Of a DNA stretch of 64,000 bases, positions 11,551 to 63,900 are shown piece after piece. Positions within the stretch are counted from its first letter, which is position 1, and every line of letters starts with the position of its first letter. Source of the DNA: Oscheius onirici (lineage: Eukaryota; Nematoda; Chromadorea; Rhabditida; Rhabditidae). The DNA lies in the NCBI GenBank assembly GCA_932521025.1, contig OW051471.1:1488001-1552000 (forward strand), in the 5' to 3' direction. A program made the position numbers and the translations under genes. The notes beneath the pieces are model-generated. The model saw only the letters and a program-made list of their open reading frames with translations. It was not told the origin of the DNA and ran no database searches.

Positions 11551-13290
11551 TCATTGTTTTCTAATGGTCCGCGCACCTTTTTCTGGTAAAAAATGTGAAA
11601 TGTTTTGTGCTTGTGAAAATTTTGTTTTTTAACACCCAAACTTTCGCTGTAGCACAGAGTTCTCTCATTGTTGACTGTTATAGCCGTTGTGAAACATTTC
11701 TTCAAAGTTTTTTGTACATTCCCTCCAAGCAAAATTCTAGTTTTAGAATTCTTAGTTGAAATTTTCTTCTTCTCTCGGCTGAATTCAGATTTACCTATCT
11801 GGTTTTGATACTATTTTTTGTTTCACGAATTTGTCATTACGTCGCGCCATCTAGAGATGATTGCTAAACGTTGCTTCAAGTTTCTCAGCATCATTGACCG
11901 TCAACTTTTGGCCACACTTACTGGCAATTTCTCTCGTCTTGAAAAGCCTTGCCGACACAAAATAACAGGGAAAAAAAGTCAACCAAGATATGCTCACATC
12001 ACAGGAAAGGTTTCGCTCTTTCTAGTTTTTTTCAGCATTTGTTTCAGAATTCTGTTATAAGAACATCAAGGTTTCTTCCATAATGGGTAGGCGGTTTCTT
12101 CCACGTTCAGTTTTCTTGATTTCTCTTCTAAGAAGCCAACTATTTATTTAACTATCTGTTAAACGTTCATGCAAATCGGTCTACCCCTTTCAAGACAATT
12201 TCCATTACCGATTGCCCTTCACCTCGTTGCTCGTTTTTTGCTCTCTTCTCGACAGACGAAGTCGGGAGCGCCCACTCCGAAAATTTGGTCGCTTATGTTA
12301 TCGCTTTCGGTCCAATTGCTTCAAAGACCTCTTCTTTCCGAGAGAGTCTTCTTTTACTGGTCCCTTGAAAATGTTCATTGCATGATTATCATACAAAAAT
12401 AGTGTAAGAAAATTGCCTATCTTTTTTGTTTCAACTCCAAGTATCCTAGTGTTCTGAAAAAGACGATAGTTCTGCTGTAGCTTTTCTTAGATAGTTTACC
12501 CGCAGCGTCTTTCTTACCATCGAACTCGGAACAGTCCTTTTCGCATTGTTTCAGTTCTTACATAGAAGTACATTGTTTCACCCGATTTATATATTGCAAG
12601 CAGGTAACTTCTCAAGTGATTTCAGGAACTCTGAAGGGTATCTTCTTTGCTAATCCAAAAAGCAGAGATTTTCTAACTCCTTCTCCATCCCAAACCGAAA
12701 TAACCAGCAGTTCTGAATTTGAGTTTTTGTGCAATTTTGGTTGTTGGAAGATACCAAGGTGCAGTTTACCGCAAATTTCAGTATTTTGTTTCGAAAGAAA
12801 ATTCTTTTTGTTCTACTGAGGCAATAAGTAAGCCAACCATGTGAAAATGGTAATGTCTTCATCGGCCTTTGCCTTCTAAAACTTTTTTATTTGTTTACCC
12901 TGTCCCCCTTTTACTTTCTCCTTCTGTTTCACCCATAAAATATGTCTTCCAAAAAAAGTATGCCAATTTTTTCACGACTCGATGAATTCAAAACAATTCT
13001 TTATATCATATTTTTTCGGCTTACTTTCTCATTCTTTCTCGCATCATTTGTGGACCCACTTCCTGGCCCGTCTCAAGCACAGGAGAGTCTCTCGTCTCTC
13101 TCTCGGTCTCGGGGTCAAACAGCGTCTTTCGGCCGCACTATTGACCACTCTGTCAGTCGGCTGGCTGTTTCTCAGAGCCAAGCCATCCTGATTTCTAGAT
13201 CTCTGTCTTTTCTCTCATTTCGCAACTTTCCAGATCATTTTCCAAGTTTTCCTTTGCTTTAGACCTCCTTTTCCGGCCCACAAAGTGATT

Positions 13291-13353
13291 TTTCAGCCTT
13301 TTCATGTTCTTCAAAGTTGTAGAGAAAATCAAAATCTACAACTTTCTAGAACG
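13291..13353. repeat. Small hairpin repeat (AAAGTTGTAG family)
   Basis: CATGTTCTTCAAAGTTGTAG faces CTACAACTTTCTAGAACG after a short loop. Degenerate member of the family at 24307-24420. Confidence 0.55.
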
Positions 13354-13737
13354 TGACTAGGTTAGAAAGTGAGTTTTTCGACCCGAAAAATGCTGAAAAT
13401 TGGAAGTTTTGACACTTTTTGCTGGAAATTTGAATGTTGGCTTCAAATGTTCCTCAAATGTGCCTCCTACAAGAGATCTTTGTGTAATCAACTCATGAGC
13501 TTTCCGATATTTTCCGATATTTTCTTCTCAATCACAAGAGAAATCTCAGCTGTTCCCATTCGATAGGCGGACAATCGCCCACACACATGTGTTCTTACGT
13601 TATAATCCCCCAGGAACAATCTTCGGGGACGGCCTAAGACACGCCAATTTATGGCAGTCTATGAGAGGAGGTCGTTTAGGGAGATTAACTTTTTTGAATT
13701 CCATATGTAGACATGGATTTGACCTTTGTGCGCAATA

Positions 13738-14245
13738 AACGAAAAATCCAATGAGAAAAGACGAGGATTTGACTTTTGTAAGAGCTATTGTTCACTTTTT
13801 GTCCCGTTGCGTAGTTCGCACAAAAGTATTGTTCTCTTTTTGTTCGGTCAGTAAAATTCAGGGCAAAGACAAATCCCTTCTTCTTCAAAGAATCCGCCTT
13901 TTTCACAGATCCAGATTGTTCCAAAAATGCATGGCGTATAGGTGTGATCCGGGTCTCAAATCGAAAAACGAAAAGACCCTTCCTGTAGGGTCGGAAAAGT
14001 TACATCGATAGCCAAATTTTCAGCCTTGTACGTCAAAAAATGAGAGCGCAAATGGCGTACAGGACGCCGGACGGCGGACGTTTTAGGAACAGAACATTTC
14101 GCATAACTTTTTTGTTCTTCCACCAAAATTTCTTGAAAATATGTTTCTAGGGGTAACTTTTTACGCTGAATCCAATAAACATGATCCTGAAATCTGAAAA
14201 TGCTGTTCACGCGCGCTACGCGCGATTTTATGCTCAACGCCTTTC
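13738..14245. repeat. Composite repeat, internally deleted copy (C and A joined)
   Basis: Segment C (13738-13925, inverted) is followed within 15 bases by segment A (13940-14245). The ~430-bp segment B present at 10380-10810 and 46505-46850 is absent. Confidence 0.7.
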
Positions 14246-14782
14246 CCACTTATGGAAGGCAAAGCAAATTCACGGTGCGATACTGTTTCATCACTTTCAC
14301 TTATAGAAATTTCTCTAAACATATCATTACTTCTTCTGGATGTGGTGAAAAATCTAGCAATACGCTTGGCAACATTGTTTCACGGCTTTTATAGCACCTT
14401 CTTCTGAAGGTTTTTGGCTAGTCATGGTTTTGCATGCGCTGCCACTGGGGGCGTAAGTTAACAAACTAGCCGGCTTCGCCGCCTGTCGGCGGCTTTTCTA
14501 CTTGTGTGTTCTTCTAAACTTTTGATCCTTTCCCCAGTCAACCGATCCCTGATCCTGTCCGATTTTCTTCCTTCTCTAATCAGTCGGACCTTTTTCATTC
14601 TTTTTCATTCATTTCATTTTTTCCCAGGATTCTCATCCGCTCCTAAAGAACCGACACGAATTTTCCTATTTTCTGGCATACGATTCCTCTCTGAACTTAT
14701 ACAGATCAACCGGTCCCTTCCAAACCCCCTACCGGTTACCTTGACTCAATTTCCTGCTCAAAACAATTTAGCAAAAATATTT

Positions 14783-14857
14783 GGCGAGGAGAGGAGTCGA
14801 ACCCGGGTCGTCTGGGTAACAGCGGCGACTCTTAACAATCAGGTTGGCCCCGTCGCC
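14783..14857 (-). pseudogene. tRNA-like relic
   Basis: On the minus strand, 75 bases begin GGCGACG and end CCTCGCC (acceptor-like with one mismatch) and contain GGGTTCGACTCC, a B-box match. The A box, T stem and anticodon stem do not fold canonically, so this is not an intact tRNA gene. A further degenerate copy of its 3' half is at 46945-47010 beside another composite repeat. Confidence 0.4.
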
Positions 14858-15379
14858 ACTCTTGCAAACCTCTGAAAAAAAAATGTGACCAAAAATGCTT
14901 CATTCTTTCGATATAAATACCGTGCCAAGTCTCATTTCAGTACTCCCGATTTGCAATTCAGTGAATAAAATTAAAATCTATTCAAAAAATAGCTTTTCTC
15001 TCCTTCTCACCTCCCAAACACTAATTGATACATTCCTACGACAGTTTCTTCTCCTTCCTCATTACTCAGGGAACGAAGATTTTTACAGACAAACAACTGA
15101 AAGAGTTTTGACAGAAAATGTTGCACTTTTTGTACTTATACAGTTTTCCCTATGAGATCAGCTAGTCTTCATCCGCTTGTCGTAAAACCAAATTTGCACA
15201 AAAAAAAAGTTCGAAAATGCCAGCCAAATTTCTTTTCTTTCCCAATGTTCCATCCAAAGTCAAAGTTTTTGGCAGCCGAGTATTCAACTTCTCCGAGCTA
15301 AACTTGTAGTAACGGGCCTCGCAGCGAAAATTTCAAAGTTTGATTTGTCACTATCAGATTGGCACCTAATTGTTCATTC

Positions 15380-15495
15380 CTGGGGTCATATATTCCCGGG
15401 GGGAATGAAAATGGTCACGGGATTACCTTCCCGCGGGACGCGGGAATAATTTTTGAGACTAAAAATTCCCGCGGGTTCCCGCGGGAAAGGAAAAA
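15380..15495. repeat. GC-rich palindromic block (CCCGCGGG)
   Basis: Several overlapping TTCCCGCGGG / CCCGCGGGAA motifs facing each other in about 115 bases, surrounded by AT-rich DNA. Probably a small inverted-repeat element. Confidence 0.45.
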
Positions 15496-16353
15496 ACTAC
15501 CAGCTTTCCCTTCTTTTCGGTAACTGATCATCAAAAAAGAACTAATTGATACATTCCTATGACACCTTCTTCACCTTCCTTATTACTTCGGCCCAGATGC
15601 TATCTCACCTCTCCCGCAGCCATAAATCTGTCGGATGTTTTCCCGAGGCCGCAACTCTCTCATTCTCGCCGGGTCATTTTTCATCCGAACGCAACCAGGT
15701 GCTCCTATCAGTTTTCTCAGCCTACCAATTATTTACTTTTTTTTTAAATTTTCATTATCTCAAGTTTTTTATCCTTTCTTGTTTCATTCCTCTTCAAAAC
15801 CATGATTTTCCGATCACTGCTAGACCGTGGCGCTTCTTGTATCAAATAACTTTCAGATGGCTCGGTTCCAATTATCTGAGACTTTTTTGCTTCAAAATTG
15901 CTGTGAATTCTTGTCAAACTGAGATGGATGCTCTCTGTACGTGTAAGTTTTCGTAGATTGCCCTGTTCTCTTTGTTAGTTCTCGACAATCCCAGAATTAA
16001 TTCTCTCATCAAAAAGTTCAGAGATCTGGAAGCAGGTGAAGTCCAAAAATGCTTTTTGGCATATACTGCCGTATTTTATGACGAACTTGAAACACAACTC
16101 AAATTGCCTGAAGTGCTCACGATCCGATTGGTGGATGTCACCATGTAGGCAACTTCTGACATTTATTCTGCTCCACATGAAGATTACAAGCAGCATTTTA
16201 CTGTAGGATTCAAGTTAGATCTGCCCCAATGGAAGCAGAAAGATTTCTAAACTACTTTCCGTGACTTCATTATTTTCATCTTTGCTTCAAACTTCATACT
16301 TCTTCTCTTTCATTCTCTCTTTTTGATGTCTCTTTGCGATGGTCAGCATACAA

Positions 16354-16361
16354 TTTTCAGT
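16354..16361 (+). promoter_or_regulatory. Probable trans-splice (SL1-type) acceptor of magi-1
   Basis: ATTTTCAG/T lies 16 bases before the in-frame ATG at 16377, a spacing typical of nematode spliced-leader sites with very short 5'UTRs. The alternative is a cis-spliced upstream exon: ATG at 15924, donor after 15940 (17 bases, GTGTAAG), which also fits phase and would add 11 residues. Sequence alone cannot separate them. Confidence 0.5.
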
Positions 16362-16376
16362 GCAAAAAGCATCTGG

Positions 16377-56176
<39,800 letters not shown>

Positions 56177-56296
56177 TTTTATATTTTTTTGGTCTCTCCA
56201 CCATTTTGATGACTTCTTCCCCAGACAAAAAGCTCATATTCCTTATCCAGAAAAGGGTCTCATTTCCTATTGCTCCAGTGAATAATCCGTTCCAGA

Positions 56297-56500
56297 GTCT
56301 GGTCATTTTGAAGAGCAAGATACCGTAACCGATTTGATTTCATTTCGAGAACCATTAGACATCAAAATATTGGATACTTAGCCAAGGTACGCAGTCAAAT
56401 TCAGTAATTAGCTGGGTATCCAATTTTCGTGACGTAAATTGGCAAAAATGGGTCTCGAAACAAATAGATACCGGTTACGGTATCGATCTCTTCCAGATGA
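56297..56500. repeat. Foldback MITE, family A copy 3, in magi-1 3'UTR
   Basis: Inverted ends (TCTGGTCATTTTGAAGAG..ATACCGTAACC and inverse) and the internal pair GGATACTTAGCCAA / AGCTGGGTATCC match copies 1 and 2. It lies between the magi-1 stop codon and the best poly(A) signal, so it is probably transcribed as a hairpin in the mRNA. Confidence 0.8.
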
Positions 56501-56642
56501 GCAGACGATATGACCAGTTTTGTAAATAATTCTTCTCTCTGTACTGTCACTTAGTTATTCAACAGTCTAATTTATACGCATTGCCTTTACTCTGATGATG
56601 AAAATTTATGTCCTTTTGTACGTGAATGACCTTGATGACGAT

Positions 56643-56648
56643 AATAAA
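56643..56648 (+). terminator. magi-1: Likely AATAAA poly(A) signal of magi-1
   Basis: First exact AATAAA downstream of the stop codon, 467 bases away, followed by TGTTC-type sequence. A weaker AATAAT variant is at about 56281, before the MITE. Confidence 0.45.
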
Positions 56649-57002
56649 GTATGTTCAAGAAGTTGGTAGAAAACATACGATAGACGACAGGACTGAATCA
56701 CCAAATATGAGCTACTTTTTTTGCTGGTTTGAAACCAAAAAGAACCTCTGAAGTGAGAAGAAAAAGCTTATCATTCTCAAAGATGCTTTGAGGGAATACG
56801 TTCTAGGGAATATGTATTGTTTTGCATCAAATGAGAAAGGCTGAATCATCCACAGAGAGGAAAAAACAAAGCGTTGTTTCGTCAGTGAAACCTAAAAAAA
56901 TGTCAAAAGTTTTTTGAAAAGAAACTTTTAGCCAATTTGTAGAAGCTGAAACGAGAAAAGGTCAATTGGTTGCTGGTTTTGTGCATTTATTCTCTCCAGT
57001 TT

Positions 57003-57460
57003 TTAAGGGACAGTCCCATTATAACCAGATAGGAAAGATCTGGAAAGCCCGCGCATTCCAACCTCAAACACCTCAAATGTTGAATTTCCGTGTTTTACTC
57101 GTTCTATGCTTATTTTTTCGACTTCTACTTGTTTTTAATCGATTTATCGTCATAATTTACCCCTAAAACAAGTGGTGGAACGCTAAAAATGGTGGAAAAA
57201 TGAAAAAAATAGACAAAAAATCACTTTTTGGCCTAAAATACGTTATTTCCGCATATCCGTCATTTTTCCACCAATTTTAGCGTCCCACTACTCATTTTAG
57301 GGGTAATTTTTGACGAGAAATCGATTAGAAACAAGTAAAAATCGAAAAAAGTAGTGGAGAACGAGAAAAACGCCAAAATGAAATTTGTCGTGGGTCCCGC
57401 CACGCAGTTACCTGATTTCCCCTATTCACACGTTCACACACAATGAGATGGTCCCTTTAA
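57003..57460. repeat. TTAA-bounded MITE, copy 3
   Basis: TTAAGGGACAGTCCCATTAT on the left and ATGAGATGGTCCCTTTAA on the right. The interior matches copy 1 from GGAAAGCCCGCGCATTC to GTGGGTCCCGCCACG. Confidence 0.85.
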
Positions 57461-57980
57461 AACTGAGTTCAATTTTGACCACTTTGCTTTTTGCTTCTTC
57501 TTTTGCTGTTTGTTGCTGGTCCTGAGAAGGAGGAATTGTTCCATTTCAGAGACGAACCAATATATTTCTTCAGTGAAACAAAAAACGAACCCGGCCCTAA
57601 AAGTCTCCTAAAAGAGAAATTCAAGAGAGAGACGATCCAATATGACAGAGAGCAAGGATTTCTAGTTCACTGTTACCGTACAAACTGGAACGCCCCGCGT
57701 GCGAAAAAAAACGGAAATTCCGTCTTTTGGCAAAAGACGCACTTGAGAGATTTGCTTTCAACTGATTTTTCCATTGTTTCAATGGGCCGATAAAATAAGC
57801 ACCACGAATTCTTCATGGTTGGTCAGCACCCATAAAGATCAAAAACTGTACAAAAGTTCTGTGCTTTGTTCAGAATTGTCTGGAACCTCCAATGTTTCAT
57901 CGACTTTTTTTTTTTATAAAAACAATGGAAAACACTTGTCATTATGACGTCATTGCGACAGTTACCACTGGTTGACCGGA

Positions 57981-60900
57981 TTATTGCAAACTACAAACAT
58001 TCGACTTCTTGGCTCCACCACCATCTCCCACTAAGTTTTTGAACTTGGCAACGGCCGTCGTAACTGCTCCCAGATTCCGAAGGTCGAAAATGTCCACAGC
58101 CCTGTCGTCGGTAACTGGAATATGCAAATATTCGGCCAGATGACGTCTGGAAGGAAGCTGAGCCACAGCTTTCAGAGCTTCCTCTTTTTGGAGGGGATCG
58201 TGGATGAAGACGGAGAGAAGGGAACCGTCCTGACCGCCTAAAAAACACTTTGAAATTTCGTGTTTTTCCTGGGTTAGGTTGAAACAATCAACTGCTCGAA
58301 TTTTCTCTCTTTTCGTGAGGAAAAATTGAACAACTGTCTACAAAGGTTCAGTTCTCACAATCAGACTTTTCCTGTTTCAGTGTGGTGTCTTGTGGGAGAA
58401 ACTTTGTGGTAAGATTCCCATCCTTCTGTCCTGACTTTGATTTTCAATGTTATTTTCAGCAAATGTTTCAAAGCCACTTGATAAAGAAAGAGGAACAAGT
58501 CTTTTGCATGAAGTACTGGTCACATTTCAAAAAGAAAAGCGGCAGGAAAAATTTAGTGCAGCAAAAATCCAGCCACATATTTGTTTTGCTTCAGATAATA
58601 TTCTAATAGGCGGCATTCCAGCAAATGCGTTCCACCGATAGTAGCCTTCCAGCGAAATAAATGCAGTCAATCGTTTCGTTACAAAACTCATACACGTAGC
58701 TACGCCAATAATGTGATACCATTCTGGTCTTCTCCTTCTTGTTTGTTGTCAGTTTTCTTCAAAGGATACCATATTTTAGTCTACGAAAGAAAAAAGAGGT
58801 TAGTTTCTCTCCGAGCGATATTTAAAACTTGGCGGATACAAATGCGGTACTTGTTATTCAATCTTTTCCATTGCAAACGACGCTATAATTTGGTCGACAA
58901 CACAGAAACAAGTCGTTGCTGTTTTTATTCTTCGAACCCCCATGTAACTTGACATTGAAACATAAAAAATCACTATAATTTTCGCGAAAACCACCCATTC
59001 TTCAAATTTCGGCAACTGGAAATCATCCAGTTGCTTTGCTTCAAATTGTTCTTATCGGCAACTCTACAGTTGCATCCTATTTAGAAAGTAACGAAAAGTA
59101 TCTAATTTGGAATATTTCGGCAGTTTTCAAACACCGGTTACACTACTGCCATCCTTTGTTTCCAATTTCCCTTACCAATAGCCATAGTCTGACCGCTCGG
59201 ATCACAAGCCCATGTCGTCAAATTGGCGTGAGGACGAAAAGTGCCAATCAAACAGCCGTCCAGGACTCGAAAAACTCTGGATTTTGCAAAAATTTCAAGG
59301 CCAAGTAGTCCAAAAACCTCAGAGTTTTGTGTCCAGAATGGTAGTAGAGAACATGCTGTCCGTTCGGAGTGAAATTGGCCACGACGTCATTGACTCCCTC
59401 GGTTACATTGCCTATCAGAGTGCGGATAATGTTGCCGGATTTCATGTCGATGATCTGAAATTTAGGATAACAGCGTTTTGAGTGTTTCTATGGCTTCAAA
59501 GCAACATTTAGACAGTCTTGAAATTTGTAAAGTAAGTTTTTTTTCGTTTCATTCGTTACACGAAAGAAAAACGATTGGTACAATCGCTAATGCTGCACCA
59601 CATCCTACTACAATCGCTATATTGTTTTGTTCCAGAGGTCATAGCGATGCTAAAGGATTACGGTAATGACCTATTTTCGTCAGAAAAGTTCATTATTCTT
59701 TCTAAAAGATGTTTTTACATCACGAATAGCAACTATTACGGGTGGTGGACGTTCTACTTTGTTGGCTTGAAATGTCAGCTTTCAGTCATTTCTTCACTTA
59801 TGTCGCGTCGTATTCCACTGATTTCAAGGCATAGAAGTGGTTTTCTAGCTTTGGCATGTTTTGCAAAGTTGTAGAGCAGATCAAAAGCGAAAACTTTGTA
59901 GAACAGCACAACTCTGTCCGGCCAAGACACCTGCTCTGTTTATCATTGTGTGGCAGGGCCGCAGTGCCCAGAACTATCTCGTTCAAAAAGTTTGCAAAGT
60001 CATAATATCCTGTCTCCACCCCCTCCCCCTCTCCAAATGTTTGTCTTTTAGGGCAAATGAAATATCTATCTATCTATCTATTGTGAAACAGGCTGTGAAG
60101 CTCCGTGCCATCTTGTTATCAGTACTGAATGGTTTCAAAGATACTTTCTATTGTTTCTTTTACTGTGCCCATTCTTTTGTAGCATCAGGTAACGTACATA
60201 TCTGAAGAAAACTGAAGGGGAAACAATTCTGTCTTTTTCACAATGATATCTTGGCCGGACAGAGTTCTGATGTTCTCCAAAGTTGTTGCGCTTGATCTGC
60301 TCTACAACTTTGCAGGACGTTAGAAAAGATAGAAAACTACTTCTTCGCCTTGGGAACAGCGGAATACGACGCGACATAAGCGAAGAAATGACTGAAAGAT
60401 GACATTTCAAGCCAATAAGGTAGAATGTTCACCACCCGGAAATGAGCAAATGAGACAATTTACAATCTTCGAGGTTCACCCAACTGTAAAAAAATCCGAA
60501 GCTTTCTTCGTATGTGCACAGAGAGCGTTTACAATATTCCATTTCTAGTCGTCCTATTTTTGTCCTTTTTCTCTGTGCATAGTCATGTCTACATTTTTCC
60601 TTTCTCACAAAATCAAAAAAAATCTGTCGCCGGTTAAGAGGGGGCTGTGCAAAAAAAAACTCTGTCACCGGTTTAGAGAGCGCTGTGCAAAAATTAAAGG
60701 GACAGTCTCATTACGTGCCTCCAAGCCTCCAGGGGAAATCAATTTCTAATCGATTTCTCGTCAAAAATTTCCCCTAAAAGGAGTAGTGGGACGCTAAAAT
60801 TGGTGGAAAATTGACCGAAATAGACCAAAAAGCATTTTCTGGTCAAAAAAACGTTATTTTCACCTATTTCTGTCATTTTTCCACCAATTTTGACGTTCAT

Positions 60901-63900
60901 TTTAGTGGTAATTTTCGACGAAAAATCGATTAGAAACAAGTAAAAATCGAAAAAATGAGTGTACAACGAGAAAAATGCAAAAATGAAATTTGCAGTGGGT
61001 CCCGCCACGCAGTTGGCCTATTTCCCCTGCACGGCTGCACGGCTATAATGAGACTGTCCCTTTAAGGAAACAGAACACGCTTTTGTACCTTTCCAAAGTT
61101 TTCCAAGGTTAGCGTAAAATTTTTTCAGAAAGTTAGTGGAAAATTACTACATTTTTTGTTTCAGCTCGTCCTTATGTAGGCCAATAGGAACATATGATAG
61201 TGGCGAGACGGTAGTATCGTGAAAAAAAAACTTACAAAGAGTCCTCCTCTGACAGGAGCATGTAGTCCAAGCTTTCCGTCCGGCGACATTTCTCCATTGA
61301 ACTCTGGAAGAGAACGAACAAATTTGTGCGTTTTCATGTCCCAAACAGCACCGCCGTGATCGGTCTCCAGGACAATTATCTGCAAAAAAACAGTATGCCC
61401 TGAGGAAAATGATCGTGGAGAAATTTAGTTTTTGTTTGTTTCATAACAATGGTAAATTCAAAGCAAAAGGAGATTCCTAATTCTGCCATGGCCTCAGACT
61501 TGAAATCTAATAACTTGAAAGAATTGGGAGCTCAGCAATTCGCTCAATCTCCTCGTTCAAATAATTTTCAGTCAGTCTTTTCCTGTTCAAATCCCAAAAT
61601 CCGAGCTGGTTTTTCTTTTTGGTCAGTCTTTTTTTTTCCTATCAACCGAGCCGGAATTAGAATTGTGCCAGAACGTTTTCGTCTATTTTTGCGTCAACGC
61701 CTGCCGCATAGCAAAATGGCGAACTATTTTTAGTAATACCACATCAGTGAAACGTAATTTTCTTTAGTTCGCTCCGAAAAATGGCTTATTTATAACTCAG
61801 GGACTGTGGTATCCGGTCACAAAAATTGGTTTACGACCCCAGAAAGCAAGTTTTGGCTCATTCTTTAGAACTTTTCAGAACCAAAACTCTTTTTTGTACC
61901 CAAATTCAACAACCTGATTGACATTGTTATTCGCCACAAGTCTATTGACCATGACCTCTTTCTGACTCTTTGGAACCCTCGGTCTGAACTTGTACTTCTG
62001 GATCTTCTCGACAACATCCACAGCCAGGATACTGTCGTGTCCTTTGACCAACTGAACCAGAACGACTGTTACCGTATCCTTCAGAACGACAGCTTTTCTG
62101 AAAAGACGACAGGGGAATTCGAAAGAGTAGGGAAGAGACAGATCGTGAGAGCTATAGACGGAAAAACGGGTTGTTTTCTGTTCGGGTGTGTCCAGTTGAC
62201 GGCAAAGAACTCCAAGAAGATGCTCCTTGTTCAGGTAGAGAATTTGGAGAAGGCCTGAAGAGGTATTTTTTGAAATCAATGTGTACGGGGGAATCTTTGA
62301 GAAAAAATGCTATTTTTACCATAAGCCAGTCGAAAATGAATAATTTGAACTGCTCCTCTAAAATACACTATAACAGCTCCAGGCAGTTTTTATTTCACGA
62401 AAACTACATTATGGCTTTGCAGGATCCCAATTTGCTCGGTTGTTCATATAAGTACGTAAATAAAAGCAAAAACCGTTTCTTCTGAGAATGAAAAATGTGT
62501 CGCCAAAAAAACTTTCGTTTTTTGATCCCATTTTGGTTCAGGAGCAAGAGCAAAGTGGTAGATTGAAAAGAAGTCTCATTGTCAGTGTCACTGGGCTATC
62601 AGGATGTTCTCTTTTACGCTGAGAAAAAGAAAGAAAGTCTCCAAACAAACCAATGCTTCACCAATTGTACTAATTCTCTATGATATTTTGCAAGTTGATC
62701 AGATCAGTCTGTGTGTCGTATTCTTTGTATTCGGGAATTCGAAAAAAACCGCCAGAAAAAAAACTATACACTGTGATATCAAGTGACCAGCTTTCCGAAA
62801 TTTGATGATGTTTCAATTTTTTTGTATAGTACAGGGGTGGACACTAATTAGTTACTATTCGGGTCTAGCGTCGCGTAGATAGATCGTTTAGGTTCACAAC
62901 GCTCACTACAAACCTGTTGCGCTATCCGTAAAGTATTACTAAAAGATATTGCTTATCGTTTCCTTGCATAGAGAACGAAATAAAATTTCTTGATCCATGA
63001 TACCCCCATTATGGACTTTTCATCGCGCATGCCAAAAATTCATACGACCAAAACTGGGGGAAGAAAATACTTTTCAGCCTCATGATGTTCTACAATCTGA
63101 TAGTTCTCGACAAGCTCTTTCTAATGCCGTCGGAAAATCTTTGCTATCTTGAATAACTACTGAGATATGCGACTTTTAAAATGCCGAATTTCGCCAAAAG
63201 TGACAAGATAGGGGGGGGGGGGGGGGGGGTTTAAACTTTTTAACCACAAAACCATACAAGTTGATACTGTGCAGGGGGAATGGGTATATAATACTGCTAA
63301 TACGGCGGCACCATATAGACAACCCTGAAAATTACCGTTTAAAAACGTTAAAAACGAAAATAACAAAAAATGCCCAAATTTCAATTAGTAAATCGGCCTG
63401 GAAAACCAAATAAATAAACCAAATCACTTGATATTCTGGTGTAAGAACGGCCTTTCGTAGGGCTAACGTGAGCCAGAAAATCAGACCTAAACGATCTATC
63501 TACGCGACGCTAGACCCGAATAGTAACTAATTAGTGTCCACTCCTGTAGGACACGCATCTTTTTCATGTTGACAACTTGAAATGCACGAAAACCCCGTTA
63601 TAACGCACCTTGACCCATTTTTGCCCGAAAAATCTCTTTTTTGCATACCTATCTCCCAATCTAACGAACCCTCTGATATAACATACCCCTGTGCCTACAC
63701 GAGAGAGGTACGTTATCCCTGGCTGTTAAATTGAAAAAATCAACAACGAAAAATTGCAATTCAGTGCCTGTGTTCTACTGCTTTTCCATGCAAAAAAAAA
63801 CATATTTGTTCAGCCAAAAAGATATAGTCTGCCACAGTCTTTGTAGGTTACTTATCCGTCTTCTTTTTGGAACTAACAAAAATCCTACCTGTACACTGAA

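Larger units (their letters stand above)
6919..16360. other. Intergenic region between transporter and magi-1
   Basis: About 9.4 kb with no gene I can support. It holds repeats listed separately, CT-rich stretches (around 8160-8760 and 13080-13200) and AT-rich filler. Part of it presumably carries the magi-1 upstream promoter, but no specific element can be named. Open frames here have no recognisable domains and no flanking splice logic. Confidence 0.6.
56177..57980. other. Convergent intergenic region (magi-1 3'UTR and WD40 gene 3' flank)
   Basis: Contains foldback MITE 56297-56500, an AATAAA at 56643-56648, TTAA MITE 57003-57460 and an open frame 57491-57793 with no ATG. No gene can be supported here. 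Confidence 0.65.

Noticed and set aside
12626-12762. Exon-like stretch after GATTTCAG, open for ~45 codons
   Set aside because: No partner exon in phase, no domain, and composition like neighbouring intergenic DNA.
15924-15940. Upstream ATG exon of magi-1 (MDALC)
   Set aside because: Phase fits exon 16361, but the donor is mediocre and a spliced-leader acceptor at 16361 explains the start more simply. Kept only as an alternative.
57491-57793. 100-codon open frame with a hydrophobic start between magi-1 and the WD40 gene
   Set aside because: It has no in-frame ATG near the start (it opens on TTG), no matching upstream exon and no recognisable domain. It remains a possible internal exon of something unknown.
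60064-60083. CRISPR-like short repeats
   Set aside because: Simple TCTA microsatellite without spacers, in a eukaryotic intron.
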